From NCBI RefSeq assembly GCF_044502415.1, contig NZ_CP172402.1: DNA of 64,000 nucleotides; one strand, given 5' to 3'. A model generated the notes under the pieces. It worked only from the letters and a program-made list of their open reading frames with translations, was not told the origin of the DNA and searched no databases. Origin of the DNA: Haloimpatiens lingqiaonensis (lineage in GTDB: Bacteria > Bacillota > Clostridia > Clostridiales > Clostridiaceae). This document shows positions 28,001-36,776 of the stretch, in pieces. Numbering within the stretch: the first letter of the stretch is position 1; each line of letters starts with the position of its first letter. The position numbers and the translations under genes were made by a program.

Positions 28001-28338
28001 CTTATACTCCACCTCCTTCCTCTTACGGTACACACATATTACACTCCCCAATAACTACTCCCCAGTCCCCAACTGGTTCTAATCCCTATTCTCCAGTCAC
28101 TAAGATCTATTCTCCAATAACTATCCACTACTCCCTCAGGTTCACCACTAACTAATCTTTACTCACTTCAAAACAATTAGATACAACATTCTATCTTACA
28201 TAAATTATCATTGTAAGTATTCCTCTATACCTGTCCCTTACTTTCTAACACACTATTTTTTTCCTCTATCACACTAGCCCTCTAGCCCACTAGCCCACTA
28301 GCACCCTAATTCGGCGTCTGGCCAACTAGCCCCCTAAT
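28001..28338. other. Repeat-filled spacer between yhbD-like gene and ABC permease
   Basis: The part at about 28045-28150 consists of degenerate CCCCAGTC/CTCCAATAACTA repeats like those beside hutI. The part at 28265-28338 is 8-bp tract 3. No gene is visible. Confidence 0.55.
28265..28338. repeat. Degenerate 8-bp tandem repeat (CTAGCACA family), tract 3
   Basis: Units such as CTAGCCCT, CTAGCCCA, CTAGCCCA, CTAGCACC and CTGGCCAA run up to the TAG stop of the ABC permease at 28339. The stop is itself part of a CTAG step. Confidence 0.7.
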
Positions 28339-29172
28339 CTAGTGTGTTCCTAATATTCCCTTATCTCTGCATTTTCTATCTATTCTTAAGAATATCCAAT
28401 TTCCTAAAATACAACACACTATCATAGACACAATAAGTATTATAAATTCAATTTTTAAAGAAAACAATGGTTTTTGATTTATTAATATAACTCTGTTACT
28501 GTCATACATATAAGTAAGTGGTATAGCTAGTGATATAGCCATAAATGCCTTTGGAAGTACTTTTATAGGGAAAAAGCTTCCTGACATAGCATTGATTATA
28601 CTGCTGCTTAAATCTATTATTGGGTTTGCATTTTTAGCTATTAAAACCAGTCCCGCTATAGCAACACCTATACCCATAAGGCCAATTATTCCTGGTATTA
28701 TGAATGCTACAGCCTTTAAAATGTCACCTGTTACTCTAAATCCAAAGGCAAAATGGCATATAACCCCTGTAATAATAATCTCTATAGTAGTTATAAGTAA
28801 TTTAGATAAGCTTTTGCTTATTAAAAGGCTTATTCTACTGGCAGGAGCAGACCAATTGGATTCCAAAACACCCTGCTGCATTTCTTCTTTAAGAGAAAAT
28901 CCAATAGACCAAAACACCGTTTGCACATAGCTCATTACCATATATCCAACTACTAAAAATCCCATAAAATCTGAATTACCAGTGTACTTAGAAAATCCAG
29001 TCATTTCTCCATTTACAGAAAAGCTTCTACCCATGAAATAGAATGGTGTAAGCCATATCAGTGGATCAAAAAAACTAAATATAACATTAATAGGATATCT
29101 AAAATATATTTTCATGCTTATTATAAATCTCGCTCTGTAAACATATAACTTTCTTAATAACTTTTCCTTCAA
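28339..29172 (-). CDS. ABC-2 type transporter permease (second)
   Basis: A 277-residue ABC-2 permease with six predicted helices; segments such as W-T/S-A-P-A-S-R-I-S-L-L-I-S-K-S (residues 105-118) and S-G-S-F-F-P-I-K-V-L-P (about 205) are typical of DrrB-like subunits. It pairs with the permease just upstream to form a heterodimer with the ATPase at 30022. I place the start at a TTG (29172) with GGGGGTGA six bases before it; a GTG at 29181 overlaps that site. The gene starts within about a dozen bases of the preceding stop, indicating one operon. Confidence 0.85.
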   Translation of the reverse strand: MKEKLLRKLYVYRARFIISMKIYFRYPINVIFSFFDPLIWLTPFYFMGRSFSVNGEMTGFSKYTGNSDFMGFLVVGYMVMSYVQTVFWSIGFSLKEEMQQGVLESNWSAPASRISLLISKSLSKLLITTIEIIITGVICHFAFGFRVTGDILKAVAFIIPGIIGLMGIGVAIAGLVLIAKNANPIIDLSSSIINAMSGSFFPIKVLPKAFMAISLAIPLTYMYDSNRVILINQKPLFSLKIEFIILIVSMIVCCILGNWIFLRIDRKCRDKGILGTH

Positions 29173-29184
29173 CTGATTCACCCC

Positions 29185-30009
29185 CTAGAATCTTCCTAAA
29201 GCCCCTTGATTTTTTACTTTCTTTTCCGTATATAAAAAAGCAAGTCTTCCTAATACGAAAATAGCTACTCCTAAAATTAAACACATTATTATATTAAAAG
29301 AAGCTGCCTTCAAAGTCTCACCATTAACCATCAACTGTCTTGCTGCTATTATCCCGTAAGTAAATGGAATACATTTAGATATGCTCTGCATCCATAAAGG
29401 AGTTATTGCTATTGGAAAAGTTATTCCACAAAGCATCATTATAAACCCTCTTACAAACTGTACTGCAGTATTAGTTTCCTTTGCCCATAAAACTAAACTA
29501 GCAAATAAACATCCTAAGCCATATATACCTGGAATCATTATTAAAAATATTAAAAACCAGTGTATAATGTTTCCTGTAAAATGAACTCTGTATATAAATC
29601 TATACTCTAAAACGGAGATTACATTTACGGTAAAAGCCTCAATCATAGATACAAGTCCTGCCCCAACTAAATAATCAAATTTATTTATAGGACAAAGCCA
29701 ATTAGACTCTAAAGTACCTCTCATCTGTTCCTCTCTTAAAAAAGTTCCAAAGCCCCACATAGTTGAATTTACCCACATCCATAGCATGGTTCCAACCACA
29801 ATATATCCAACATAATTTGGTGTTCCAGTTACAGCACTAAAGGCTTTTAGTCCTGATCTATCCGGTCCTGAAAACCCAATAGCGCTTAAAATATACATGG
29901 CAGGGAAAATTAAAGGCCATATTATTATTTGTATAATCCAAGTAGGATACCTCATTATTAAGGTAAATTCTTTTCTTAAAACCGTACCAATAGTTCTAAA
30001 CCTATTCAT
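29185..30009 (-). CDS. ABC-2 type transporter permease (first)
   Basis: A 274-residue membrane protein with six helices, homologous in layout to its downstream neighbour. The shared E-E-Q/M-Q-x-G-T/V-L-E-S-N-W block (residues about 93-103), then C-P-I-N-K-F-D-Y-L, marks ABC-2 export permeases of the DrrB/NodJ kind. Such pumps export drugs, lipids or glycans; the substrate is unknown. AGGTGGTGA precedes the ATG, and the ATPase gene ends 12 bases upstream. Confidence 0.87.
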   Translation of the reverse strand: MNRFRTIGTVLRKEFTLIMRYPTWIIQIIIWPLIFPAMYILSAIGFSGPDRSGLKAFSAVTGTPNYVGYIVVGTMLWMWVNSTMWGFGTFLREEQMRGTLESNWLCPINKFDYLVGAGLVSMIEAFTVNVISVLEYRFIYRVHFTGNIIHWFLIFLIMIPGIYGLGCLFASLVLWAKETNTAVQFVRGFIMMLCGITFPIAITPLWMQSISKCIPFTYGIIAARQLMVNGETLKAASFNIIMCLILGVAIFVLGRLAFLYTEKKVKNQGALGRF

Positions 30010-30021
30010 TTAATTCACCAC

Positions 30022-31020
30022 CTAATCCCTCAAACTCTTTCCTGTTAAATGTATAAATACATCTTCTAGGGAAGGTTCCTTCACATTCATACTAAGTATT
30101 TTTTTATTATTATTTGAAACACAATCTATTATCTTTTGAATAACCACATCTCCATCCATGTGGTGAATGTTTAAAATATACCTTCTTCCAGCCTCATCAT
30201 ATTTACTCACTACATTTTCAATATCTTTAATTTCTTTTATTTCATCTAAAAGTTTTTTATCAGAACTATCCACTTCTACGTTCAGAGTCTTTACCTGATT
30301 TAATTTTCTTTTTAAATTTTCTGGAGTATCTAGTGCTATTATTTTTCCACCATCTATTATTGCTATTCTATCACTTAAAAAATCCGCCTCTTCCATGTAA
30401 TGAGTAGTTAAAAGCACAGTTCTTCCTTCGTTTTTTATCTCTAAAATTATCTCTCTTAAATTAATAGCTGCTTGAGGGTCTAGTCCTAGGGTTGGCTCAT
30501 CTAGTAAAACCACTGGCGCATTAGGTATCAAAGCTTTTCCTAAAGCTACCTTTTGCTTCATGCCTGTAGAATATTTCTCCACTAATTCATCTGCTTTATC
30601 TGATAACCCTAATCTATCTAATACCTTTTGAGTTCTTTCTTTAGCTTCCTTTTTATTGCATCCATATAGAGCTGCAAAATACTCTAAATTTTCCCTAGCA
30701 CTTAGCTTCCAGTATATACTTCTGTCCCCTGCTAGTACTGTTCCTATGTTACTTAGGGCTTCCATAGGATTTTTGTCCACGTCTTTTCCCATAACTGTAA
30801 CACTGCCACTTGTTGGTCTTAAAAGCCCTGTTATCATTTTTATAGTTGTTGTTTTACCAGCCCCATTAGGTCCTAAAAGCCCAAAGATTTCACCTTTATT
30901 TATGTGAAAACTCACATCATCTACTGCTTTGAATTCCTTCTTCTCTGTTTTTTTAAATAATTTCTTTTTTTCACTTATAAAATATTTTTTTAAGTTTTTA
31001 ACCTCTACTGCCTTTTCCAT
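30022..31020 (-). CDS. ABC transporter ATP-binding protein (DrrA-like)
   Basis: A 332-residue ATPase. Walker A is G-P-N-G-A-G-K-T-T near residue 52, the ABC signature is Y-S-T-G-M-K-Q near 150, Walker B with its catalytic Glu is V-V-L-L-D-E-P-T-L-G-L-D near 170, and the switch His is in L-L-T-T-H-Y-M near 203. An insertion rich in Lys (E-K-K-K-L-F-K-K-T-E) follows the first strand. The C-terminal 80 residues are the regulatory domain seen in DrrA/CcmA-type exporters. It powers the two permeases encoded just downstream. Confidence 0.92.
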   Translation of the reverse strand: MEKAVEVKNLKKYFISEKKKLFKKTEKKEFKAVDDVSFHINKGEIFGLLGPNGAGKTTTIKMITGLLRPTSGSVTVMGKDVDKNPMEALSNIGTVLAGDRSIYWKLSARENLEYFAALYGCNKKEAKERTQKVLDRLGLSDKADELVEKYSTGMKQKVALGKALIPNAPVVLLDEPTLGLDPQAAINLREIILEIKNEGRTVLLTTHYMEEADFLSDRIAIIDGGKIIALDTPENLKRKLNQVKTLNVEVDSSDKKLLDEIKEIKDIENVVSKYDEAGRRYILNIHHMDGDVVIQKIIDCVSNNNKKILSMNVKEPSLEDVFIHLTGKSLRD

Positions 31021-31071
31021 TTTTAAAGCCCCCTTTTTTAATTAAGAATTGAAAATTGAGAGTTATTTAAG

Positions 31072-31800
31072 TTATATTTTCTTTGTTACATTTACTTTTG
31101 ATTCATTTGACATATTGAAGCTTTCACTGTATTCAACATTTTCTATATTGCATCCAGGTCCTAGTACTATGCTTTTGCCTCTAACTGTTTCAGCATGAGT
31201 GTATTCTAGGTATATTTCATCACCTTCTATTAATTCACATTCTAATTTAGCCACGGTATTATTAAAAGATACTTTAAAAAATCTTCCAATTCCTTTTTCA
31301 TCATTCTTCTTTACTTCTATCTTTTCTCCACCTATTTCTCCTACTTCATTTTTTCCCTTTAATTTTATGTTTATTTCTCCAGCATTGAGCATTCCTTCAA
31401 TTTGGAAGACTCCATTAGAATTAAATATTTCTGCCTCACAATCCCCACCTATTTCTACTGCTCCTGAAATTTCTATTTCCTCTGAATACACATTGCCATC
31501 CACATCTATAGCTCCAGCTATTTTAAACTTTTTACACTTTACATTTCCCTTTATATCTGCAGCACCACTGACACTTATACGCTCACCTTTTACATTTCCA
31601 TCTATATCTGCAGCACCTGCAACCTTTATGATTTCTCCCTCTACATTTCCATTTATATCCCCTGCTCCTAATACCTTTAGCTCCTTACACTTTAAATCAC
31701 CATTTACATCTCCAGAACCAAGTATTTTAACTTGATTATATTCTCCACCTGAACTTTCTCCAGAACCTAGTATTTTTACATCCCCTAAATTATTTTCCAT
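31072..31800 (-). CDS. Polymer-forming/bactofilin-like protein (YhbE/YhbF type)
   Basis: A 242-residue protein built from about nine short repeats such as K-I-L-G-S-G-D-V-N-G, V-L-G-A-G-D-I-N-G-N-V and I-A-G-A-I-D-V-D-G-N-V, which predict a right-handed beta-helix like bactofilins. The resemblance is to Bacillus YhbE/YhbF. It has no signal peptide or membrane helix, so it is probably cytosolic and may form filaments under the membrane. AAGGAGGG precedes the ATG. It heads an operon with the ABC exporter, and yhbD lies at the end, suggesting that the exporter and the scaffold act together. Confidence 0.8.
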   Translation of the reverse strand: MENNLGDVKILGSGESSGGEYNQVKILGSGDVNGDLKCKELKVLGAGDINGNVEGEIIKVAGAADIDGNVKGERISVSGAADIKGNVKCKKFKIAGAIDVDGNVYSEEIEISGAVEIGGDCEAEIFNSNGVFQIEGMLNAGEINIKLKGKNEVGEIGGEKIEVKKNDEKGIGRFFKVSFNNTVAKLECELIEGDEIYLEYTHAETVRGKSIVLGPGCNIENVEYSESFNMSNESKVNVTKKI

Positions 31801-31870
31801 GTTAAACCCTCCTTTTACTCTCTTAAAAATTCATTATTTATATTACGTAATAATATTCTATTCACTTAAT

Positions 31871-31883
31871 GTAACATTGTTAC
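31871..31883. promoter_or_regulatory. Operator-like palindrome upstream of the bactofilin/ABC operon
   Basis: GTAAC-ATT-GTTAC is a perfect inverted repeat 71 bp before the ATG. A partly related GTAACATAACATTG lies near 32198. Short palindromes of this size are typical binding sites for GntR, PadR or TetR regulators of ABC exporters. The regulator is not identified; the MerR-like YhbD homologue is one candidate. Confidence 0.4.
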
Positions 31884-31965
31884 GTTGAATAAACAAAAAA
31901 TATTTTCTTAATCATACTTTTTTTAGTAGTCCCATAATATTTAATAGCTAACTTTTATTTAACAC

Positions 31966-31993
31966 TTTATCCGATGACTACCTGCCGTAACAC
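31966..31993 (+). repeat. Fragment of the two-hairpin dispersed element
   Basis: This 28-nt stretch is the same as the first 28 bases of the copies at 33774-33909 (reverse strand) and 51986-52122, apart from a base or so, then diverges. It is probably a deletion remnant. Confidence 0.55.
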
Positions 31994-32365
31994 GCACTAC
32001 TTTAACTATAAATAATATCATACCAACATTACACACTGTGTAAATTTAGCGTGTTTACTTATTTAAATGCTACTGTATAAAATAACTAAGCAATTTGTAA
32101 GTATAATATTTAAATATACCTAAGGTATATTTTTAAGCTTTACCTTCATAAAATTGCTTTAAAATTATCTTTTTATGTCTATTACATGTTTATTGTAACA
32201 TAACATTGTTTCATTGTAAATACTTTTACAATTATTATAAATGAAAAATAGGAACTTCTTACTTTCTTACCTATTGCCTATTACTTATCTACAAGTTTCT
32301 ATTCATCCAACAATTAAAATTATGTATTCTTATATATAAATCATAATCACATCTACGTATTTAGA

Positions 32366-32512
32366 CTGGCTGCCGCCAATAAAAGATTTTTTAAGCCCTT
32401 AAAAGAAAAGGTATAACCTCTTCATTTAATGAATCAGTTATACCTTTTCCCACTATACCATTGCTTATATTCAATTAAAGATTTTCCGTAACGCAGTGGA
32501 GGAAAATAATCA
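32366..32512 (+). repeat. 147-bp dispersed element, copy 1
   Basis: It begins TGGCTGCCGCCAATAAAAG and ends with TTTTCCGTAACGCAGTGGAGG. It contains a hairpin, AAAAGGTATAAC with GTTATACCTTTT, whose loop TTCATTTAATGAA is itself palindromic. A second copy with only a handful of differences lies at 52729-52875, and an internally deleted inverted relative at 51791-51875. Confidence 0.8.
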
Positions 32513-32591
32513 TTCACTCTTACTTCTTACCTCTTATTTAATTCTTACTTCCTCTACAAATTCCCATTTATTGATCATAAGATATTGAGAA

Positions 32592-33671
32592 CTAGTGACT
32601 AGAACCTAATGATTTTTCTATATCTTTAACTACTTCATCTTCTGGATCTATTTCTTTTGCAAGTTTTAAATGCACTTTAGCTTGTTCTAAATCATTTATA
32701 TTTAAATAACACATAATTAAATTAGTGCATATTTCTACAGAACCGGTAAAACTAAAAGCATCTCTGAAATAGGCTATAGCTTTATCATATTCTCCTATAG
32801 AAGCATAATTAAGTCCCATTTCATTTATTATTTCCACTGCTCTGTCATCTATGGCTAAAGCCTCATTTAAATAATATATAGCCTTGTCATGATTTTTCAT
32901 ATTTCTATAAGCTACTGCAACATAATAATATATTTCAGCTTTGTCCCCTAGCGGCTGCATAAGTGGAATTAACAATTTCAACGCTTCTTCTGGTTCTTCA
33001 CTTACTAAATCTTTACCCTTATCATATTGATTTATTATGCTTAAAGATTCTTTAAATGAACTGATTTCCTTGCTTTCCTCACCGCCTTTAGCTATATATG
33101 TATTTATACAATAATAGGCCTTTTGGAAATCCTCCTGCTCTTTTAATACAAGAGCTTCATATAAATATGGTTCTGAAAAATTCTCATATAATTCCTTGCA
33201 TTGAGCTATTAACTCTAATTCCTCTTCCACATAAAGTTTACTGCTCCCTCTCAGTTTATCACAAAGCAATAGGAGTTTTGAAAAGTTATCCTCACTTTTT
33301 TCTATAGTACAAAGTCCTTTTAGCATTATATATGCTTCTTCATAATTATTCTTTTTAATTTCTTTTGCAATCTTAGATTTTATAAATTTTTCCGCATCTT
33401 TAGTATTTAAAATCATCTTTTCATAATATTTATTAAACTTAAAGTTAGCATCTGCCCCCAAAACAAAAAACATTCCTTCTATAAAGAAACTCATGGGTAT
33501 TACATCTAAAGCCTTAGTTTCTTTTATCTCTTTAGCTAAGTTTTCTGTTCCCACAGGCATGTATATGTCCCCTTTTAAATCCACATTAAAAAGTTCCTTA
33601 AGTCTTTCTCTTTTTATATTTAAAAATAGTAATTTAGATAATTTCTCCGCATAATGAGCTTTTAAATCCAT
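32592..33671 (-). CDS. TPR-repeat protein of unknown function
   Basis: A 359-residue soluble helical protein. At least four tetratricopeptide repeats occupy residues about 170-355 (for example A-E-I-Y-Y-Y-V-A-V-A-Y-R-N-M-K-N and A-V-E-I-I-N-E-M-G-L-N-Y-A-S-I-G). The N-terminal 110 residues, including Y-M-P-V-G-T-E-N-L and I-P-M-S-F-F-I-E-G-M-F, have no motif I recognise. TPRs mediate protein-protein contact, so a partner is expected but not evident from the neighbours. GGAGGTG lies before the ATG. The gene stands alone between repeat regions. Confidence 0.75.
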   Translation of the reverse strand: MDLKAHYAEKLSKLLFLNIKRERLKELFNVDLKGDIYMPVGTENLAKEIKETKALDVIPMSFFIEGMFFVLGADANFKFNKYYEKMILNTKDAEKFIKSKIAKEIKKNNYEEAYIMLKGLCTIEKSEDNFSKLLLLCDKLRGSSKLYVEEELELIAQCKELYENFSEPYLYEALVLKEQEDFQKAYYCINTYIAKGGEESKEISSFKESLSIINQYDKGKDLVSEEPEEALKLLIPLMQPLGDKAEIYYYVAVAYRNMKNHDKAIYYLNEALAIDDRAVEIINEMGLNYASIGEYDKAIAYFRDAFSFTGSVEICTNLIMCYLNINDLEQAKVHLKLAKEIDPEDEVVKDIEKSLGSSH

Positions 33672-33773
33672 TAAAATTCACCTCCAAGATTTTTTACACA
33701 TCTAATATTAATTTAAAGTGCTTGTATTGTAAAGTATTCATTTTTATTATACCGTAATTGTAAATGACTACAA

Positions 33774-33909
33774 TTATAAACAGATCTCTAACCTTCAGAT
33801 GGAGTTTTTACTCCATCTGAAGGTTAGAGATCGTTATCTAGGGACGTAGCTGCCGTTATCTCCCACTTTGTTAGAAGTGGGAGTGTTACGGCAGATAGTC
33901 ATCGGATAA
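33774..33909 (-). repeat. Two-hairpin dispersed element, copy B
   Basis: Read on the minus strand, hairpin 1 is CTGCCGT...ACGGCAG enclosing CTCCCACTT...AAGTGGGAG, and hairpin 2 is a perfect 23-bp stem starting GATCTCTAACCTTCAG with a 4-nt A loop. Copy A at 51986-52122 has the same layout in the opposite orientation. The two copies differ by paired changes in hairpin 2. This resembles a non-autonomous element or a structured RNA; there is no coding frame. Confidence 0.75.
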
Positions 33910-33912
33910 AAG

Positions 33913-33938
33913 ATAAAGGGTGAAAACTCACCCTTTAT
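33913..33938 (-). terminator. Intrinsic terminator behind the phosphoglucomutase gene
   Basis: ATAAAGGGTGA pairs with TCACCCTTTAT around a 4-nt loop, flanked by T-rich sequence. It lies about 155 bp past the pgm stop. Confidence 0.55.
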
Positions 33939-34091
33939 ATAAATGTACTAATTTTAGCTTGTTAATTTTATAACTGAACTTTTCCACATAAGTTTTAAAC
34001 TATATATTATTGTTATAATTTAAAATGTAGAATTTAAATTATATATTAAAGCTCCCAATTTATTTAATTTATTAAAATAAATAATATTATT

Positions 34092-35813
34092 TTAGTCTAT
34101 TAAACTCATTACTTGCTCTTTAAATTTAATCATTTTATCTTTACAGTTTTCACTGCTATTTCCTACCACTGATAGATATATTTTTATTTTTGGTTCTGTA
34201 CCTGAAGGTCTCACTACAAAGCAAGAATTATCCTCTAGTATAAACTTTAATACATTAGACTTTGGCAAATCTATTTTTTCCTCATTTATTTCTACTAAAT
34301 CCTTTTGAATTCCTAATTTATAGTCAAATTTCTTAACTATTTTAACCTGATCTAAATGAGCTTTCATGGAATGTCTCAAGTGCTCCATAAGATTCTCTAT
34401 TTTTTCCTGTCCTTCTTTTCCCTTAAGGGTAATGGACACTAATTCTTCTTTATAAAATCCATATTTATTGTATAATTCCTGCAGTGCATCATATAGCGTC
34501 ATACCTTTTGTTTTATAGTAAAGTGTCATTTCACTTATAAGCATAGATGTTATAACTGCATCTTTATCTCTTACAAAATCCCCTGTTAAATAGCCATAGC
34601 TTTCTTCAAATCCAAAGATATACTTTTTATCTCCCTTTTCTTCAAACTCCTTCATTTTTTCGCCTATGTACTTAAATCCTGTAAGTACATCTATAATTTC
34701 CACATTATACTCTTTAGCTATTTCTCTAGCTATTTCTGTAGTAACTATAGTTTTAATTACTACTCCATTTTTAGGCAGCTTATTTTCTTCTTTTAAAGAG
34801 GATAATATATATTCCATTAATAGTGCTCCCGTTTGATTTCCTGTTAACACCTTATATTTTCCTTCTTTATTTTTAACTACCACACCAATTCTATCACAAT
34901 CCGGATCAGTTCCAAAAATAATATCTGGTTCAATATCTTCTGCCATTTTTAATGCTATATCAAATACTTTTGCATCCTCTGGGTTAGGATATTCTACTGT
35001 AGGGAAATTTCCATCAGGATTTTCTTGTTCTTTAACAGTATACACTTTATCATATCCTAATTCTTTTAAAACTCTTCTCACTGGCTTATTGCCTGAACCA
35101 TGAATAGGAGTATATATTATCTTTAATTCATCAGCCTTTTCCCTAATAAGGGCTTTTCTTATAGATAATTCTTTTACCTTATCTATATATGCCTTGTCTA
35201 CTTCTTCTCCTATTATAGATAATAATCCTTTTTCTTTAGCCTCTTCCAAGTCCATAAATTTAATTTCACTAAAATCTTTAACAGCATTTATTTCTGATAT
35301 TATCTCTTCTGCTACCCTATCTGTTATTTGTCCACCATCTTCTCCATAAACCTTGTAACCATTGTATTCCTTTGGATTGTGTGAAGCTGTTATTACTATA
35401 CCTGCACTGCTTTTCAAATGTCTAACAGTAAAAGACAGCATAGGAGTAGGCCTTAAATCTTCGAATAAATTTACCTTTATTCCATTGCCACAAAGTACTC
35501 TAGCTGCAGCTTCGGCAAATTCCTTAGATTTGTTTCTAGAATCATAGGCTATGCTGACAGAAGCCCCTTTTCCCTTGTTATTTATTAAATATCTACTTAG
35601 ACCTTCTGTGGATTTTCCTACAGTATAAATGTTCATTCTATTGCTTCCAGCACCTATTACTCCTCTAAGTCCACCAGTTCCAAATTGAAGATCTTTATAA
35701 AATCTATCTTCTATTTCTTTTTCATCCTTTTTTATATCTATAAGTTCTTTTTTAGTTTCTTCATCAATAAAATTAGAATTTATCCATAAATGATATTTTT
35801 CATTATATGTCAT
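34092..35813 (-). CDS. pgcA: Phosphoglucomutase / phosphomannomutase (PgcA type)
   Basis: A 573-residue alpha-D-phosphohexomutase that interconverts glucose-1- and glucose-6-phosphate and possibly mannose phosphates. It thereby supplies UDP-glucose precursors for surface glycans. All four family signatures are present: phosphoserine loop T-A-S-H-N-P-K-E-Y-N-G-Y near residue 141, metal loop G-T-D-P-D-C-D-R near 302, sugar loop G-F-E-E-S-Y-G-Y near 400 and phosphate-binding V-R-P-S-G-T-E-P-K near 533. The length fits the PgcA/YhxB branch. AAGGGGGAT precedes the ATG. It is monocistronic. Confidence 0.93.
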   Translation of the reverse strand: MTYNEKYHLWINSNFIDEETKKELIDIKKDEKEIEDRFYKDLQFGTGGLRGVIGAGSNRMNIYTVGKSTEGLSRYLINNKGKGASVSIAYDSRNKSKEFAEAAARVLCGNGIKVNLFEDLRPTPMLSFTVRHLKSSAGIVITASHNPKEYNGYKVYGEDGGQITDRVAEEIISEINAVKDFSEIKFMDLEEAKEKGLLSIIGEEVDKAYIDKVKELSIRKALIREKADELKIIYTPIHGSGNKPVRRVLKELGYDKVYTVKEQENPDGNFPTVEYPNPEDAKVFDIALKMAEDIEPDIIFGTDPDCDRIGVVVKNKEGKYKVLTGNQTGALLMEYILSSLKEENKLPKNGVVIKTIVTTEIAREIAKEYNVEIIDVLTGFKYIGEKMKEFEEKGDKKYIFGFEESYGYLTGDFVRDKDAVITSMLISEMTLYYKTKGMTLYDALQELYNKYGFYKEELVSITLKGKEGQEKIENLMEHLRHSMKAHLDQVKIVKKFDYKLGIQKDLVEINEEKIDLPKSNVLKFILEDNSCFVVRPSGTEPKIKIYLSVVGNSSENCKDKMIKFKEQVMSLID

Positions 35814-35880
35814 TTTTATCCCCCTTGCTTTTTATCATTTCATATATTAAAACACCTTACTAATATATAATATTACAAAT

Positions 35881-35913
35881 AAAAGGAATAATCAATTTGA
35901 TTATTCCTTTTTT
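35881..35913. terminator. Terminator overlapping the L25 stop codon
   Basis: AAAAGGAATAATCAA pairs with TTGATTATTCCTTTT, with U-runs on both strands. The rplY stop codon lies inside the stem. Confidence 0.75.
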
Positions 35914-36503
35914 TCATCTTGTTCATCAATTTCTTCTTCGTCCATATATGTTCCTTCATTTTTTGCATAAGTAACGCTTACAATAACTGTATCCGGATCC
36001 TCTATCATAGATATTTCTTTAGCCATTTCCACATCACCCATTCTTACAACATTTCCAACCTTTAATCCTTTTAAATCAATGTGAATATTCTTTGGTAATT
36101 CTTCAGCATTACATTGAACTTTAATACTGTTTTTTTCCTTTTGCAATATACCTCCATTTTTAGATACCAATTTTTCATTGTGAAATATTATAGGTACATC
36201 TGCTTGTATAATGGAGTTCTTTTTGACTTCTTGTAAATCCACATGAATTATTTCATGATTTACAGCATCCCTTTGTACTTCCTTAATAAGGGCCTTTACT
36301 CTGTTTCCTTCTAAATTTAAATCTAAAATTCCGTGTTCTCCTACTTCGTTTATCTCTCTACTTAATTCCAATTCTCCCACTTCAAACATATAGTTTCCCA
36401 CAGATTTACCATAAAGAACTCCTGGAACTAAGCCATTTCTTCTCATCTTTTTAGCAGCATGAGAAGTTTTATTTTCTCTTTTACTCAATGTTAAACTTTC
36501 CAT
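35901..36503 (-). CDS. rplY: 50S ribosomal protein L25 / general stress protein Ctc
   Basis: A 200-residue long-form L25 (TL5/Ctc type) that binds 5S rRNA in the large subunit. The N-terminal rRNA-binding domain shows R-R-N-G-L-V-P-G-V-L-Y-G, and H-V-D-L-Q-E-V ends it near residue 95. A beta-rich C-terminal domain follows (residues 96-185), then an acidic tail (D-E-E-E-I-D-E-Q-D-E). The ATG at 36503 is chosen because GGGAGGG is six bases upstream; an ATG five codons earlier lies inside that site. It is divergently transcribed from the decarboxylase gene. Confidence 0.92.
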   Translation of the reverse strand: MESLTLSKRENKTSHAAKKMRRNGLVPGVLYGKSVGNYMFEVGELELSREINEVGEHGILDLNLEGNRVKALIKEVQRDAVNHEIIHVDLQEVKKNSIIQADVPIIFHNEKLVSKNGGILQKEKNSIKVQCNAEELPKNIHIDLKGLKVGNVVRMGDVEMAKEISMIEDPDTVIVSVTYAKNEGTYMDEEEIDEQDEKKE

Positions 36504-36672
36504 TTTTATCCCTCCCATTTATGTATTATTGACATGATTTATGAATAATATTCCTACCAAATGAAATACTAATGTTATCACGTATACATAACCACCTTTT
36601 TGCCACTGAAATCAGAGGATTTGCTTGCTAAAAAAAATATAAAAATTATTTAAAATAATTTTGTTTTTTTTA

Positions 36673-36701
36673 TTGCATTCTATTTCCATTTAACTTATAA
36701 T
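36673..36701 (+). promoter_or_regulatory. Housekeeping-type promoter for the decarboxylase gene
   Basis: TTGCAT at 36673 and TATAAT at 36696 are separated by exactly 17 bp, a near-consensus sigma-A promoter. It lies about 75 bp before the proposed GTG start. CGAACT and AGTTCG at 36717-36746 could form a weak stem in the leader. Confidence 0.6.
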
Positions 36702-36776
36702 GATATTGTTTTACACGAACTAGATAATATTTCTAAGGAAGTTCGCGGAATTTTAAGAAAGAAGGTGTTAATTAAG

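Larger units (their letters stand above)
31801..32591. other. Long repeat-bearing intergenic region
   Basis: No gene is visible in 790 bp. It holds the operator-like palindrome above, a 28-nt fragment of the two-hairpin element at 31966-31993, a second palindrome TTACACA-C-TGTGTAA at 32029-32043, a TTACTTCTTACC-type repeat patch at about 32255-32290, and a full 147-bp element at 32366-32512. Confidence 0.6.
33672..34091. other. Intergenic region with a two-hairpin element
   Basis: Contains the dispersed element at 33774-33909 and the pgm terminator at 33913-33938. The rest is AT-rich with nothing further that I can support. Confidence 0.6.

Noticed and set aside
31199..31735. A 178-codon plus-strand frame
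   Set aside because: It is antisense to the bactofilin-like gene; its Ser/Pro-rich, repetitive product is the shadow of the beta-helix repeats.
36533..36760. A riboswitch or T-box in the leader of the decarboxylase gene
   Set aside because: Only a weak CGAACT/AGTTCG stem is present; no conserved riboswitch or T-box core could be found.
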